A stretch of 64,000 nucleotides of DNA from Streptomyces sp. NBC_00490. GTDB lineage: Bacteria > Actinomycetota > Actinomycetes > Streptomycetales > Streptomycetaceae. The notes beneath the pieces are model-generated. The model worked only from the letters and a program-made list of their open reading frames with translations, was not told the DNA's origin and searched no databases. This document shows, piece by piece, positions 6,990-17,200 of this stretch. The translations under genes and the position numbers were made by a program. Every line of letters begins with the position of its first letter. Position 1 is the first letter of the stretch. The DNA lies in the NCBI RefSeq assembly GCF_036013645.1, contig NZ_CP107869.1:5952001-6016000 (forward strand). Direction: 5' to 3'.

Positions 6990-9900
6990 ATGGCGGGGCA
7001 TCGGCCGGCGGATTGGCACGTCCTCGACTTGGACAAGGATCCGACGCCGGGGGATCCGGACCGGGTCCGGAGTCTGGCCAGGACGCTGCATGATTTCGCC
7101 GACGACGTCTCCGACGCGCTCCGCCTCGTGAAGGGCATGTCGGACGAGGACACCCTGCTGCAGTGGGCCGGCAAGTCGGCGGAGGTCTTCAAGGACGAGT
7201 TCGGCGGGGTTCCGAAGAACCTGAAGAAGCTGAAGAAGTCCTACGAGTTGTGCGGGAACGCGCTGGCGGATTTCTGGCCGAAGCTGGAGCGTGCCCAGGC
7301 GCTGGCTGACAAGGCGCTCGCCAAGGCGCGTGAGGCGCAGGCGAATCTGTCCTCGGCCAAATCCCGTCTTTCCTCGGCTGATTCGTGGGTGACCCGGGCG
7401 AGCAAGGAAGCCGACAAGTACAAGGACGATCCCACCGGCAGCAAGTCCGACGCGGACAAGCCCGACGAGTCCAAGGTCAGGGCCGCCACCCGGGATGCCC
7501 AGCACGCCAAGTCCGCGCAGAGCAGCGCCCAGTCGGATGTCGACAGTGCGCAGGATGCCCTGGACGCGGCGAAGAAGATGGCCGCCGACGCCCGCAAGAT
7601 GCGTGAGGACGCCGCCCGCGAGGCCAAGACGAAGATCGACGAGGCTTCCGACGCCGGGATCCAGAACCGGTCCTGGTGGGAAGAGGTCGGGGACTGGTTC
7701 ACCGACAACTGGGACAACATCGTCACCGTCTGCAAGGTCGTCGTCGCGGTCGTCGGTATCGTCGCGATGATCATCGGTGGTCCGATCCTCGGCGCGATCG
7801 TCCTCATCGCCGCGCTCGTCGTGCTCGCGGACACGCTCTACAAATACTCAAAAGGCCAGGCGTCCCTATGGGATGTGGGCCTGGCCGCGCTGGACTGCAT
7901 ACCCGGCATGAAGGGCCTGACCACGCTCGGCGGCCTTGCCAAGGGCCTCAAGGGCGGCATGGCCGCGATGAAGGGGCTCAAGGGCGGCCTGAAGGGCATG
8001 GGGCTGGCCGTTCGGGGCCTGGGCAAGAATGCCCGGACCATGGTCACCGACGGCGCCAAAGGCGCGTACGACCGAGCCAAGAACCTTGTGAAGTCCAAGG
8101 GCAGTGACCCGGTCGACATGGCCTCGGGCGCAATGTATCTGCCGCAGACCGACGTGGATCTGCCTGGCCTGCTGCCCCTGGCGTTCACCCGCCGGGTCGC
8201 CTCCGACTACCGCTGTGGATGGTGGTTCGGCCCCACGTGGGCCTCCACCGTCGACCAGCGCCTCGAAGTCGATGACGCCGGCATCGTCCTCGTCACCGAG
8301 GACGGTCTGCTCCTCACCTACCCCCACCCCTCGAACTCGCACGTGTCGGTCCTGCCCGAGACCGGCCCTCGCCGGCCCTTGACCCGACTGGACGACGGCG
8401 GATACCGCGTCGACAGCCCGCTCACCGGCCACGCACACCACTTCTCCCGCCCCACCGCCGACGGCAGCGCCCTGTTGGCACGCGTCAGCGACCGCAACCA
8501 GCACACGATCACCTTCGACTACGACGAGAACGGCACGCCTCTCGCGATCCGTCACTCCGGCGGCTATCACCTCAAGATCACCACCGACGACGGCCGCGTC
8601 ACCTCCCTGAGCCTGGCCGGGGCGGCCGAGGACGGCTCGGACGTCGTGGTCAAGCGCTATGGCTACACCGACGGCAACCTCACCTCGGTCACCAACTCCT
8701 CCGGTCTGCCGCTCCGGTTCACCTACGACGAGCGACTGCGCATCACCTCGTGGGAGGACACGAACAACAGACGCTACCTCTACGCATACGACGACCAGGA
8801 CCGCTGCCTCGCCGAGGGCGGCGAGGCTGGGCACATCGCGATCACCCTCGCCTACGACGGGACCGATCCGTCCTGGCCCGACTGCCGTGTCACCACCCTC
8901 ACCACCGCCGACGGTGCCGTCTCCCGCTTCGTTGTCGACGATCGTTGCCTGGTTGTCGCCGAGATCGACGCGCTGGGTGGCACAGTCACCACCACCTACG
9001 ACGCTCATCAGCACGTCATTGCGACGTCGGATCAACTCGGCCACCGCACGGGCTTCGTGAACAACGATGCGGGGCAGCCGGTCGAGGTTGTTCGGCCCGA
9101 CGGATCGGTCGTGCGCGCGGTCTACGACGACCGGTATCTCCTCACGGCCGTCACGCTGCCGGACGGTGCCCACTGGCAGTACACCAACGACGAACGTGGA
9201 AACGTCACCGCCATCACGGATCCTCTCGGTGCGACCTCCCACTTCATTCGCGGAGCGGACGGCAGCCTCATCGAGGCCCGGGACGCATCTGGCCGTGCCT
9301 CCGCTTATACGAACAACGCCGCTGGTCTCCCGCTCACGGTCACGGACGGTCTTGGTAACACCACGAGCTACAGGTACAGCGCCTTCGGCCTGGCCATCGC
9401 CGTGACTGACGCGCTCGGCCACGAGACCTGCTTCGAACGGACCGTCGAGGGCCTGCCCACCAGGCGTGTCCAACCCGATGGGTCGTGCGAGACGTGGGAG
9501 TACGACGGCGAGGGCAACTGCGTCCGTCATGTGGACGCCGTCGGCCATGCGACCACCTTCGAGTACACCCACTTCGACCGGCTCAGTACCCGCACCGGCC
9601 CAGGAGGTGAGCTCCACACATTCACCCACGACGCGGAACTCCGCCTCACCTCGGTGACCAACCCTCAGGGTCTGACCTGGAACTACAGCTATGACACGGC
9701 TGGGCAACTCCTGTCAGAATCCGACTTCGACGGGCGCACCACCCGCTACGCCTACGACGCCGCGGGCCGCCTGGTCGCCCGGACCAATGCCCTTGGGCAG
9801 AGCATCCGTTACCAGCGGGACGCGCTGGGGCGGATCACCGCGAAGGATGTCGATGGCACGACCACCGTGTACGCCTACACGGCGAACGGTTCGCTGACCG

Positions 9901-11561
9901 AGGCCGTCGGTCCCGACAGCAGCCTTCGGGTGGAACTCGACGCGCTCGGCCGTCGTGTCAAGGAGGTCGTCGACGGCCGGACCATGAGCTTCGCCTACGA
10001 CGCCGCCGGGAACCGGACACTGCGCACCACCCCTTCGGGCGCCCGCAGCACCTGGGAATACGACGACGCGGGACGCGCCGCCCGGCTGGCCACAGCGGGT
10101 CACGTCATCGACTTCGTGCACGATGCGGCAGACCGGGAAATCACCCGCCGGATAGACAGCGCACTCACCCTCAGTCACGGCTACGACAGCCTCGATCGCC
10201 TGGTCAGGCAGGCGAGCACGGCCCCGGGAGAGCATCGGGTCGCCGAGCGTTCCTACACCTATCGACCCGACGGTTACCTCACAGCGATTCAGGATTCCCG
10301 CACGGGCAGCCGGCGCTTCGATCTCGACGCTCAAGGCCGTGTGACAGCGGTGCACGCCGAGGGGTGGAACGAGCGCTATGCGTACGACTCCGCGGGCAAC
10401 CAGACCGAGGCCGACTGGCCGGCGAAGCATCCTGGCCACGAGGCTGCCGGACCGCGCGAGTACTCGGGAACGCGACTGACGCGAGCGGGCCGAGTTCACC
10501 ACGAGCACGATGCCCAGGGACGTGTGGTGGTACGACGCAAGACCCGGCTCTCCCGCAAGCCCGACGTCTGGCGTTACGAGTGGGATGCCGACGACCGGCT
10601 CACTGCCGTCACCACACCGGACGGCAGCCGCTGGCGCTACACCTACGATCCCCTGGGACGGCGGACCGCGAAGCTCCGGCTCGGCGCCGACATGGAGACC
10701 GTCCTGGAGCGCACCGTCTTCACGTGGGACGGCAACACCCTCTGCGAACAGACCACCGAGCACGGCGACACGGGCGGCCACACCACGCTCACCTGGGACC
10801 ACGACGGTCTCTCTCCCCTGAGCCAGGCCGAGCGGATCTGGGCAGCGGAAGCTCCGCAGGAGACGATCGACGAGCGCTTCTTCGCCATCGTCACCGACCT
10901 CGTCGGCACCCCGACCGAACTGGTTTCCCCGGATGGCGAGATCGCCTGGCACACACGGTCCACCCTGTGGGGAAACACTGCCTGGAACAGGGGCGCGAGC
11001 GCGTACACACCGCTGCGATTCCCCGGCCAGTACCACGATCCGGAGACCGGCCTCCACTACAACCATCACCGTCACTACGATCCCGAGACGGCCCGCTACA
11101 CCAGCCCCGACCCCCTCGGCCTGCTCCCGGCGCCGAACCCCGTCACGTATGTCCACAACCCCCACACATGGTCGGACCCGATGGGCCTCGCGCCCTTGTG
11201 CCATCAGCACGGTGGCGACACCGGCAGTCCCGACGGCCCCGGCCTTCTCCCCGGCCCTGCCCCTCAGAGCGCCACGGACATGCTGAACAAGGTCAACGCC
11301 CGCCCCGGAGGCATCGGGAAGGTCGACGGTTACCATGGCAACGCGAACTGGGGTAACAACAAGTCTCAACTGCCCGGGGGTAAGTACAAGGAATGGGACG
11401 TCAACGCCAAGGTCGACCTCCCGCAGTGCAGCGCGCCCGGCTGTGGCAAGGAAATCAGAGGCCCTGAACGCCTGCTGACGCCGAAGGACGGTCCCGGTCC
11501 CGCGTATTACACGCCAGACCACTATGGAACTTTCTACTACGTTGGTGAATTCACAGGGTGA
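6990..11561 (+). CDS. Rhs/YD-repeat polymorphic toxin with barnase-like RNase C-terminus
   Basis: 1523 residues; ATG 6990 with GGGGG seven bases upstream. Residues 1-100 are WXG100-like (LLQWAGKSAEVFKDEFG), suggesting type VII export. Residues 100-225 are coiled coil, 247-282 hydrophobic. From about 371 comes the DUF6531-type linker (DPVDMASGAMYLPQTDVDLP), then YD/Rhs repeats to about 1340. The Rhs core (RFPGQYHDPETGLHYNHHRH) spans 1343-1402 and ends DPMGL, the usual junction before a variable toxin. Residues 1403-1523 resemble guanyl-specific RNases: GNANWGNNKSQLPGG, Glu1468 in KEWDV, Arg1490 and Arg1494 in IRGPERLL, His1511 in YYTPDHYGTF, matching barnase Glu73, Arg83, Arg87 and His102. Two Cys (CSAPGC) lie in an insertion between Glu and the first Arg. 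The barstar-like gene follows after 7 bases. Inference: an interbacterial RNase effector encapsulated by its Rhs shell. Confidence 0.9.
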   Translation: MAGHRPADWHVLDLDKDPTPGDPDRVRSLARTLHDFADDVSDALRLVKGMSDEDTLLQWAGKSAEVFKDEFGGVPKNLKKLKKSYELCGNALADFWPKLERAQALADKALAKAREAQANLSSAKSRLSSADSWVTRASKEADKYKDDPTGSKSDADKPDESKVRAATRDAQHAKSAQSSAQSDVDSAQDALDAAKKMAADARKMREDAAREAKTKIDEASDAGIQNRSWWEEVGDWFTDNWDNIVTVCKVVVAVVGIVAMIIGGPILGAIVLIAALVVLADTLYKYSKGQASLWDVGLAALDCIPGMKGLTTLGGLAKGLKGGMAAMKGLKGGLKGMGLAVRGLGKNARTMVTDGAKGAYDRAKNLVKSKGSDPVDMASGAMYLPQTDVDLPGLLPLAFTRRVASDYRCGWWFGPTWASTVDQRLEVDDAGIVLVTEDGLLLTYPHPSNSHVSVLPETGPRRPLTRLDDGGYRVDSPLTGHAHHFSRPTADGSALLARVSDRNQHTITFDYDENGTPLAIRHSGGYHLKITTDDGRVTSLSLAGAAEDGSDVVVKRYGYTDGNLTSVTNSSGLPLRFTYDERLRITSWEDTNNRRYLYAYDDQDRCLAEGGEAGHIAITLAYDGTDPSWPDCRVTTLTTADGAVSRFVVDDRCLVVAEIDALGGTVTTTYDAHQHVIATSDQLGHRTGFVNNDAGQPVEVVRPDGSVVRAVYDDRYLLTAVTLPDGAHWQYTNDERGNVTAITDPLGATSHFIRGADGSLIEARDASGRASAYTNNAAGLPLTVTDGLGNTTSYRYSAFGLAIAVTDALGHETCFERTVEGLPTRRVQPDGSCETWEYDGEGNCVRHVDAVGHATTFEYTHFDRLSTRTGPGGELHTFTHDAELRLTSVTNPQGLTWNYSYDTAGQLLSESDFDGRTTRYAYDAAGRLVARTNALGQSIRYQRDALGRITAKDVDGTTTVYAYTANGSLTEAVGPDSSLRVELDALGRRVKEVVDGRTMSFAYDAAGNRTLRTTPSGARSTWEYDDAGRAARLATAGHVIDFVHDAADREITRRIDSALTLSHGYDSLDRLVRQASTAPGEHRVAERSYTYRPDGYLTAIQDSRTGSRRFDLDAQGRVTAVHAEGWNERYAYDSAGNQTEADWPAKHPGHEAAGPREYSGTRLTRAGRVHHEHDAQGRVVVRRKTRLSRKPDVWRYEWDADDRLTAVTTPDGSRWRYTYDPLGRRTAKLRLGADMETVLERTVFTWDGNTLCEQTTEHGDTGGHTTLTWDHDGLSPLSQAERIWAAEAPQETIDERFFAIVTDLVGTPTELVSPDGEIAWHTRSTLWGNTAWNRGASAYTPLRFPGQYHDPETGLHYNHHRHYDPETARYTSPDPLGLLPAPNPVTYVHNPHTWSDPMGLAPLCHQHGGDTGSPDGPGLLPGPAPQSATDMLNKVNARPGGIGKVDGYHGNANWGNNKSQLPGGKYKEWDVNAKVDLPQCSAPGCGKEIRGPERLLTPKDGPGPAYYTPDHYGTFYYVGEFTG

Positions 11562-11568
11562 TTCAGAA

Positions 11569-12111
11569 ATGACCGATTTCGATATCACAGGGACTTCGGA
11601 GCCTTGGGTCCTCTTCGTTCCCCAGGGAGATGTTGAGGTCCGTCGGCAGCTGGCACATCTGGAGGCGAAGGGCGGGCATGTCCATCGCTTCGATTCCCGC
11701 GATCTGGTGACTGAGCGCGGGATCTATGCCGCCTTCGCCGAAGTGTTGCAGTTCCACGGCTACTTCGGCTGGAACTGGGACGCGATGGTGGACTGCCTGG
11801 ACGACCTGTGCGGCGCGGTGACCGGCGGAGTAGGGATCGCCGCCGTCATCGATGAGGCGGACCGGCTGCTGGAGGTGGAACACTTCCCACTGTTCGTATC
11901 GGTCCTCTGCCAAGGAGCCGACCGCGCGAACTCAGCGGTCGACCTGGATGGATTCCCCTTGGACAGACCCGCCATCGCCGAACATTTCGTTCTCGAGTTC
12001 CGCGAGTTCGATGCGGAGAAGATCGCCCGCCTGGTGAGCCAGCCGGACCTGACAGTCACCACGGGAGACGGATTTGTGGGGGCGGCACTCAACCCCGACG
12101 AATGGCATTGA
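11569..12111 (+). CDS. Barstar-family RNase inhibitor (immunity protein)
   Basis: 180 residues from ATG 11569, seven bases after the toxin stop. The barstar core is clear: FDSRDLVTERGIYAAFAEVL (residues 41-60) and FHGYFGWNWDAMVDCLDDL (62-80), the F-G-x-N-W-D-A signature of the helix that plugs the RNase active site. The C-terminal 100 residues extend beyond classical barstar (about 90 residues) and contain DEADRLLEVEHFPLFVSVL, resembling longer barstar-related proteins of Streptomyces. Its position directly behind a barnase-like toxin makes the toxin-immunity pairing very likely. It is probably translated in coupling with the toxin and acts in the cytoplasm. Confidence 0.9.
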   Translation: MTDFDITGTSEPWVLFVPQGDVEVRRQLAHLEAKGGHVHRFDSRDLVTERGIYAAFAEVLQFHGYFGWNWDAMVDCLDDLCGAVTGGVGIAAVIDEADRLLEVEHFPLFVSVLCQGADRANSAVDLDGFPLDRPAIAEHFVLEFREFDAEKIARLVSQPDLTVTTGDGFVGAALNPDEWH

Positions 12112-12244
12112 GCCGGTATCTCCCTGCGGGAGCAAAGAGAAAAAAGGGAATCCGGGGGTATAGCCATGCATTGTCAGGGTGACGTGCTTGCCGGATACGG
12201 ACAGACGTGTCGACTGTGTGGAACAGTCCTCAAGGGACGGCGCG

Positions 12245-13315
12245 TCAGCGGTTGATCGACTGGATCTCCTGGACGTTCATGTCCTGCGTCGTCTCGAAGG
12301 TCCCGTCCGGCAGGTCGCCGCCGGTGCCGTTCGCGCCCTGCCAGGTGATCTGCCAGGTCACCGAGGCGGACAGGCGGTACGGCGTGCCGTCCGTGGCCTT
12401 GAGGTAGCGGATGCCGCAGGGCGGGGTCCGGTCGGAGTCGCCTCTTTGGTAGGGCGTGCCGATCGATCCGTCCTCGTTGATCTCGCAGTTGCCCGAGGCG
12501 GGGATGGCCTGCGCGTACTCCGTGCCCGGGTTCAGGTGCAGGGCGACCGGCTTCGCGGTGGTCTCCGCCCACAGGCCTGTGTTCGGGAGCTCCGCGCGAA
12601 CCTTGATCTCCCTGAAGGTCCCCTTGTCCAGCCAGACCCAAGTCGGGGCGTTGACCGTGGACTTGGTCGCCGGCTTCAGCTCGATCTCGGTGCCCGGGAC
12701 CTTGACCTTGTCGTACGCGTACTCGGCGAGGGTCTTCGGGGTGGGGGCGTTCGGTACGTCGGGGATCTCGCCGGCGTTCTGCCAGAACATGACGCGCTCA
12801 CAGCCGAACGAGTCCGGGTCGGAGGGGTCCCGGGCCACACCGCGCCAGAAGTAGCCCTTCTTGCCGATGTTGTAGTTGTCGTAACCCCCGCGGGACACCA
12901 GCGCGTTGTCCTCGTAGTTGTACGCGACCTTGCTGTCCCGGTAGTGGTCCGTCCACAGCTTCTGGCCGCCCCACATTTCGTGGGGGCTGACATATCCGAG
13001 CGGATTGTTCCCCTCCGAGAACGCCTTGAGCTGTTCCGGTGTGTAGACGGGCTCGTACCAGCAGGGCGGCGGCTCCCAGTTCACGTCCGTCGAGGAGATG
13101 CTGCCGGTCTTGCCGCCGGTGGGGCCGCTGACCTGGGTGACCTTGATCCGGGATACGGCGGCGGACAAGTCACCGTTGCTGTCGGCGTTGCCCGACGCCG
13201 GGGGAGGAGTCGTGTTGTCGGCGGGCCCGTTCGCGTGGGCCGTGCCGCCGGTCCACAGCACCGCTGCCGCTCCCATGAGACCGCACCGTCGCAGCAATCG
13301 TCGCGAGGGCGTCAC
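12245..13315 (-). CDS. Exported protein of unknown function
   Basis: 356 residues from GTG 13315, which overlaps the stop of the upstream lipoprotein gene by 4 bases. The N-terminus (PSRRLLRRCGLMGAAAVLW ... TAHA) is a signal peptide with twin basic residues. The mature protein is rich in Trp, Tyr and Pro (WEPPPCWYEPVYTPEQLKAF, GYFWRGVARDPSDPDSFGCE, TWVWLDKGTFREIKVRAELP, YRLSASVTWQITWQ), giving an exported beta-rich fold with four or more Cys that could form disulfides. No known domain was recognised. It is co-transcribed with the lipoprotein gene and the two probably act together at the cell surface. Confidence 0.75.
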   Translation of the reverse strand: MTPSRRLLRRCGLMGAAAVLWTGGTAHANGPADNTTPPPASGNADSNGDLSAAVSRIKVTQVSGPTGGKTGSISSTDVNWEPPPCWYEPVYTPEQLKAFSEGNNPLGYVSPHEMWGGQKLWTDHYRDSKVAYNYEDNALVSRGGYDNYNIGKKGYFWRGVARDPSDPDSFGCERVMFWQNAGEIPDVPNAPTPKTLAEYAYDKVKVPGTEIELKPATKSTVNAPTWVWLDKGTFREIKVRAELPNTGLWAETTAKPVALHLNPGTEYAQAIPASGNCEINEDGSIGTPYQRGDSDRTPPCGIRYLKATDGTPYRLSASVTWQITWQGANGTGGDLPDGTFETTQDMNVQEIQSINR

Positions 13316-13968
13316 GGCCGGCACTCCTTCGCCTTGCCGATCACCTCGATGGTGAAGGCTCTCCACACTTCCGAGGAGCCGGACGGGGGGATCATGCGCA
13401 GCCGGAACGTCTGGTAACTCGCCAGGTTCTCCTCCGAGGAGAGGACCTTCCCGCTCTTGATCTCCTTGCCGTAGAACTTGGCCTGGTTCCGGCAGAACGT
13501 GACCAGGACGCCCTGGCCACCGCTCAGGGTGCTGACCTCTTCGTCGTAGTACTTGTCCGTCCCGGTGACGGTCCAGCCGCCCTTCTTCCAGGTCTCGATC
13601 TGGGACTTGGCGTACTGCGCGGCCTGGTTGAGCGAGTAGTACCGGTACGCCGGGTCGTTCGGGTCCTGCTGGTCGATGCCGTGGTCCAGCGCACGGATGT
13701 AGTTCTGCGCGCCGACGAGCGCCGCCGCGTGCTTCGCGTCGGACGGCTCATCGAAGTCGAAGACCAGATCGAGGTCCTTCGGAACGCTGATGTCGGGTGC
13801 GCCTACCGGCGTCGACGGGGATGCCGAAACCGACGGACCCCCCGACTCCCTGTCCGCCCCCTTGATGTCATCCGAAGGCCCCCCGTCACCCCCACCGCAC
13901 GCGGTGAGCAGAAGGGTCGCCGTCATGGCGAACGCGGCGGCGGTGACGGGCAGGGCGCGGCGGGCCAC
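13312..13968 (-). CDS. Lipoprotein of unknown function
   Basis: 218 residues from GTG 13968, chosen because GGGGGAG lies 6 bases upstream; longer in-frame starts lack a ribosome site. The signal peptide ends MTATLLLTACGGGDGG with lipobox LTAC, so the protein should be lipid-anchored outside the membrane. A Ser/Pro/Asp linker precedes a domain with FDEPSDAKHAAALVGAQNYI, YYSLNQAAQYAKSQIETWKK and GWTVTGTDKYYDEEVSTLSG. The pattern of helices then strands resembles Streptomyces lipoproteins with NTF2-like folds, but this is a guess. It is the first gene of a two-gene unit with the exported protein at 12245. Confidence 0.75.
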   Translation of the reverse strand: MARRALPVTAAAFAMTATLLLTACGGGDGGPSDDIKGADRESGGPSVSASPSTPVGAPDISVPKDLDLVFDFDEPSDAKHAAALVGAQNYIRALDHGIDQQDPNDPAYRYYSLNQAAQYAKSQIETWKKGGWTVTGTDKYYDEEVSTLSGGQGVLVTFCRNQAKFYGKEIKSGKVLSSEENLASYQTFRLRMIPPSGSSEVWRAFTIEVIGKAKECRP

Positions 13969-14285
13969 GGTGGATCTCCCCCGGAGGTCGGCGTGTGCAA
14001 CGGGGAACGAAGCTATCAGGGGCGAGTGAGGGTTCCTTAACTGCCTGCGGGGGATTGTGCAGAGAGCGTGAGGGTGTGGCGTGGCGATTGCGAACGGCAG
14101 CACAGGCCAGAGGTCAAAGAGGTGCCAACTCGGGCATGTCCGGCAGGTCGTGAGGAAGTGATCCGAGAGGTTGTCCACAGGGCCCTGCCCGACCTTCGAC
14201 GCCGTACATAAGATCTCTGTAGGCTCAGTACACCCCTCAGCACACCCACACCCACTCCCTTCACACACCACCCAGGACACCCGCC
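13969..14285. other. Divergent intergenic region (317 bases)
   Basis: Separates the lipoprotein gene (minus) from the LysM/BTAD gene (plus) and must hold both promoters. CATAAGAT at 14207-14214 resembles a -10 element for the plus-strand gene, but no convincing -35 was found. No repeat or RNA element recognised. Confidence 0.5.
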
Positions 14286-17200
14286 ATGCCGCGACGCCGC
14301 ACTTCCAGCTCGTCAAGCTCGACGGGAAGCTCGACGGGCAGCCCGAGTACCCCGAGGAACCGGACCCCGCAGGCCGTGCGGATCCGGCGGCGTTCGTTCG
14401 GGGACTTCGTCAAGGCGTTCTTCGCGTTCGTCGCGCTGCTGGTGCTGGTCGTGGGAGTGCCGGGCGCGCTGGCCGTGTCCGTCGGGTGGCCGCTGCCTCA
14501 CGGGGTGCCTGAGCTGGAGTGGCTCCAGAAGCCCATCACCACCGGCACCTTCCTGAACATCCTCACGGTCATCGTGTGGCTCGCCTGGGCCCAGTTCACC
14601 GCCTGTGTGCTCGTCGAGATAAAGGCCGCCGTCTCCGGCATCGGCGTCCCCGGCCGCGTTCCCGGCTCCGGCCCCAGCCAGCTCCTCGCCCGGCAGCTCG
14701 TCGCCGCCCTCCTGCTCGTCGGCGCCACCGCCGCCAGCCTCACCCCGGGGCTGTCCCAGCTCGGGCACGACATGGAGGGGAACCAGCGGGGCACCGTCGC
14801 CGCCGCACAGCAGACCCCCGGCGGCGGCCTCTTCGCCCAGCAGCAGGAGCAGGCCGCGAGCACTGCCGCCGCCCTCGCCGAGCAGGCCGCCGGCGCCGCC
14901 GCGCACGCCGACGCCGGGGGCAGCGCGTCCAAGGCCGACGACACGAAGTACTACCGGATCCAGCCGCCCGAGGGCCGTCACCACGACTCCCTCTGGGAGA
15001 TCGCCGAACGGCACCTCGGTGACGGACGCCGGTACAAGGAGATCTTCGATCTCAACAAGGACCGGGTGCAGCCGGACGGTTCCAAGCTGTCCGAGGCCAG
15101 CCTCATCAGGCCCGGCTGGATCATGGAGATGCCGGGCGACGCCCGGGGCGGGGACCTCGTCGAGATGCCCGAGGCGTCCGGAGGCTCCGCCGCCCAGCAG
15201 CAGATCCACGACTACGGCAAGAGCGGCGACCACGCCCAGGGCGGCGGCGCACAGCAAGGCGGCGGAGCCCAGCAGGGCGGCGGCACCGGCCACGCCTCCC
15301 TCCCGGAGCAGCGCCCCGCCCCCGACCAGCAGACCGACCGGCAGACCGGCCACCAGGAGCAGCACCAGCAGCACGCCACCTCCACGAACGCCGCCTCCGA
15401 CGCCTTCGGCCTCCCGCAGGCCCTCGTCGGCGCCCCCCTCCTCGCCGCCGGACTCCTCGGCGCCCTCGGGCGTCGCCGCCGGCAGGCCCTGTGGCAGTCG
15501 GCCTTCGGTGCCGTCGGCGGCCGGCGCGGCATGGAGCCGCCCACGCCGACCGGGGACGCCGCCGACGCGCAGGACGCCCTGCTCGTGGGCGCCGACCCCG
15601 AAGGCGTACGACTGCTGGACCGCTCCCTGCGCGGGCTCGCCGCCTCCCTCGCCGCCGAATCGCGCCCCCTGCCCACCGTCTACGCGACCTGGCTCAGCGG
15701 CAACGGCGACCTCCACCTCCAGCTCGCCCAGCCGTCCGGAAACCCGCCGGCCCCCTGGCAGCTCGGCCAGGACCAGACGTTCTGGATGCTCGCGCGCGCC
15801 GACGCCGAGCGGTACGAGGACCTCGACGCGGCCGCCCCCTACCCCGGCCTCGTCAGCCTCGGCACCCTGGACGACTCCCGGCTGCTGCTCAACCTGGAGT
15901 CGGTGCCCGGCATCGTGTCGCTGAGCGGCAGCGAGGCCGACCGTGCCGCCGTCTTCGCCTCCGTCGCCGCCGAACTGGCCACCAACGGCTGGTCGGACCG
16001 CATGACCATCACCCTCGTCGGCTTCGGCGAGGACCTCACGCCCCTCGCGCCCAACCGGCTGCGGCACCTCGAAGGCATCGCCGACCTCGTCGAGACCATG
16101 GAGGCCGAGACCCGGCAGCGGCGCGGCGCGCTGGGCGCCGCCGGACACGACTCGGTCCTCACCGGGCGTACCGGCCCCGCCCAGCACACCCGTTGGGCCC
16201 CGCACCTCGTCCTCCTCGCCGCCGAGCCCTCCGCCGACGACGCGATGAAGCTCGCCGAACTCGCCGCGGACGCCGGCCGGCTCGGCATCGGCTACCTCGT
16301 CGGCACCGAGAGCGGCGATCTGCCCGGCGCCGCCTGGGAGATGGAGATCACCGGCGAGGGCAAGCTCCTCGCCCCGCTGCTCGGCCTCGAACTCGACGCC
16401 CAGCTCCTGCCCGTCCCCCTCCAGCGCGCGGTCGTCGAACTGTTCATCGAGTCCGACCCGGAGCGCGAACCGCAGGGACCGGCCACCGCACCCCCGTTCC
16501 TCGTCGACGTCAGCGAGCAGGGACGGCCCGCGGTGTACGCGCGGCTCGTCGGACCGTACGAGATCATCGGCCTCGACACCCCCGACGGCGACCGCAGTGC
16601 CCTGCTCCACGAGGCGCTCGCCCTGCTGCTCCTGCACCGCGAGGGTGTCCACCCGCGCGTGCTGTCCTCCGCGCTGTGGCCGCGCGGCGTCACGGACGAC
16701 GTACGAGAAGCCCTCCTCGAACGGCTCCGGGCCTGGCTCGGCACCGACCCCGACGGCTCGCCGCGTCTCAGGACCGACAGCACCGGGCGGCTCACGCTCG
16801 CCAAGACCGTCGTCTCCGACCTCGACGTCCTGCGCTCCCTCTACCACGAGGCCACGCAGGGCCGCGGCGTCGACAGCCGCGTCGTGCGCGGCCGGCTGCT
16901 CACCGACGCGCTCGTCCTGGTGCGCGGCCCGCTCCTCGCCGACCGGCCCGAGGGGCGCTACCGCTGGCTCACCCACGAGATCATCGACGCCCAACTCCCG
17001 CTCCTCGTCGCGGACATCGGCCTCGCGCTGTCCGAGTTCCACCTGGTCAAGGACCGCGCGGAGAAGGCCATCGAGGCGCTCGGCGCCGCCCTCAACTCCG
17101 CGCCCGGCGACGAGCGCCTCTGGCACGAACTGCTCCGCGCCACCCACGCCACCGGTGACACCGACCGGCTCCAGGCCCTCGCCGCCGACCTCATCACCCG

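Noticed and set aside
14313..17147. Very long open frame antisense to the LysM/BTAD gene (over 900 codons)
   Set aside because: High GC leaves antisense frames open. The sense frame has recognisable domains and coupled junctions; the antisense has none.
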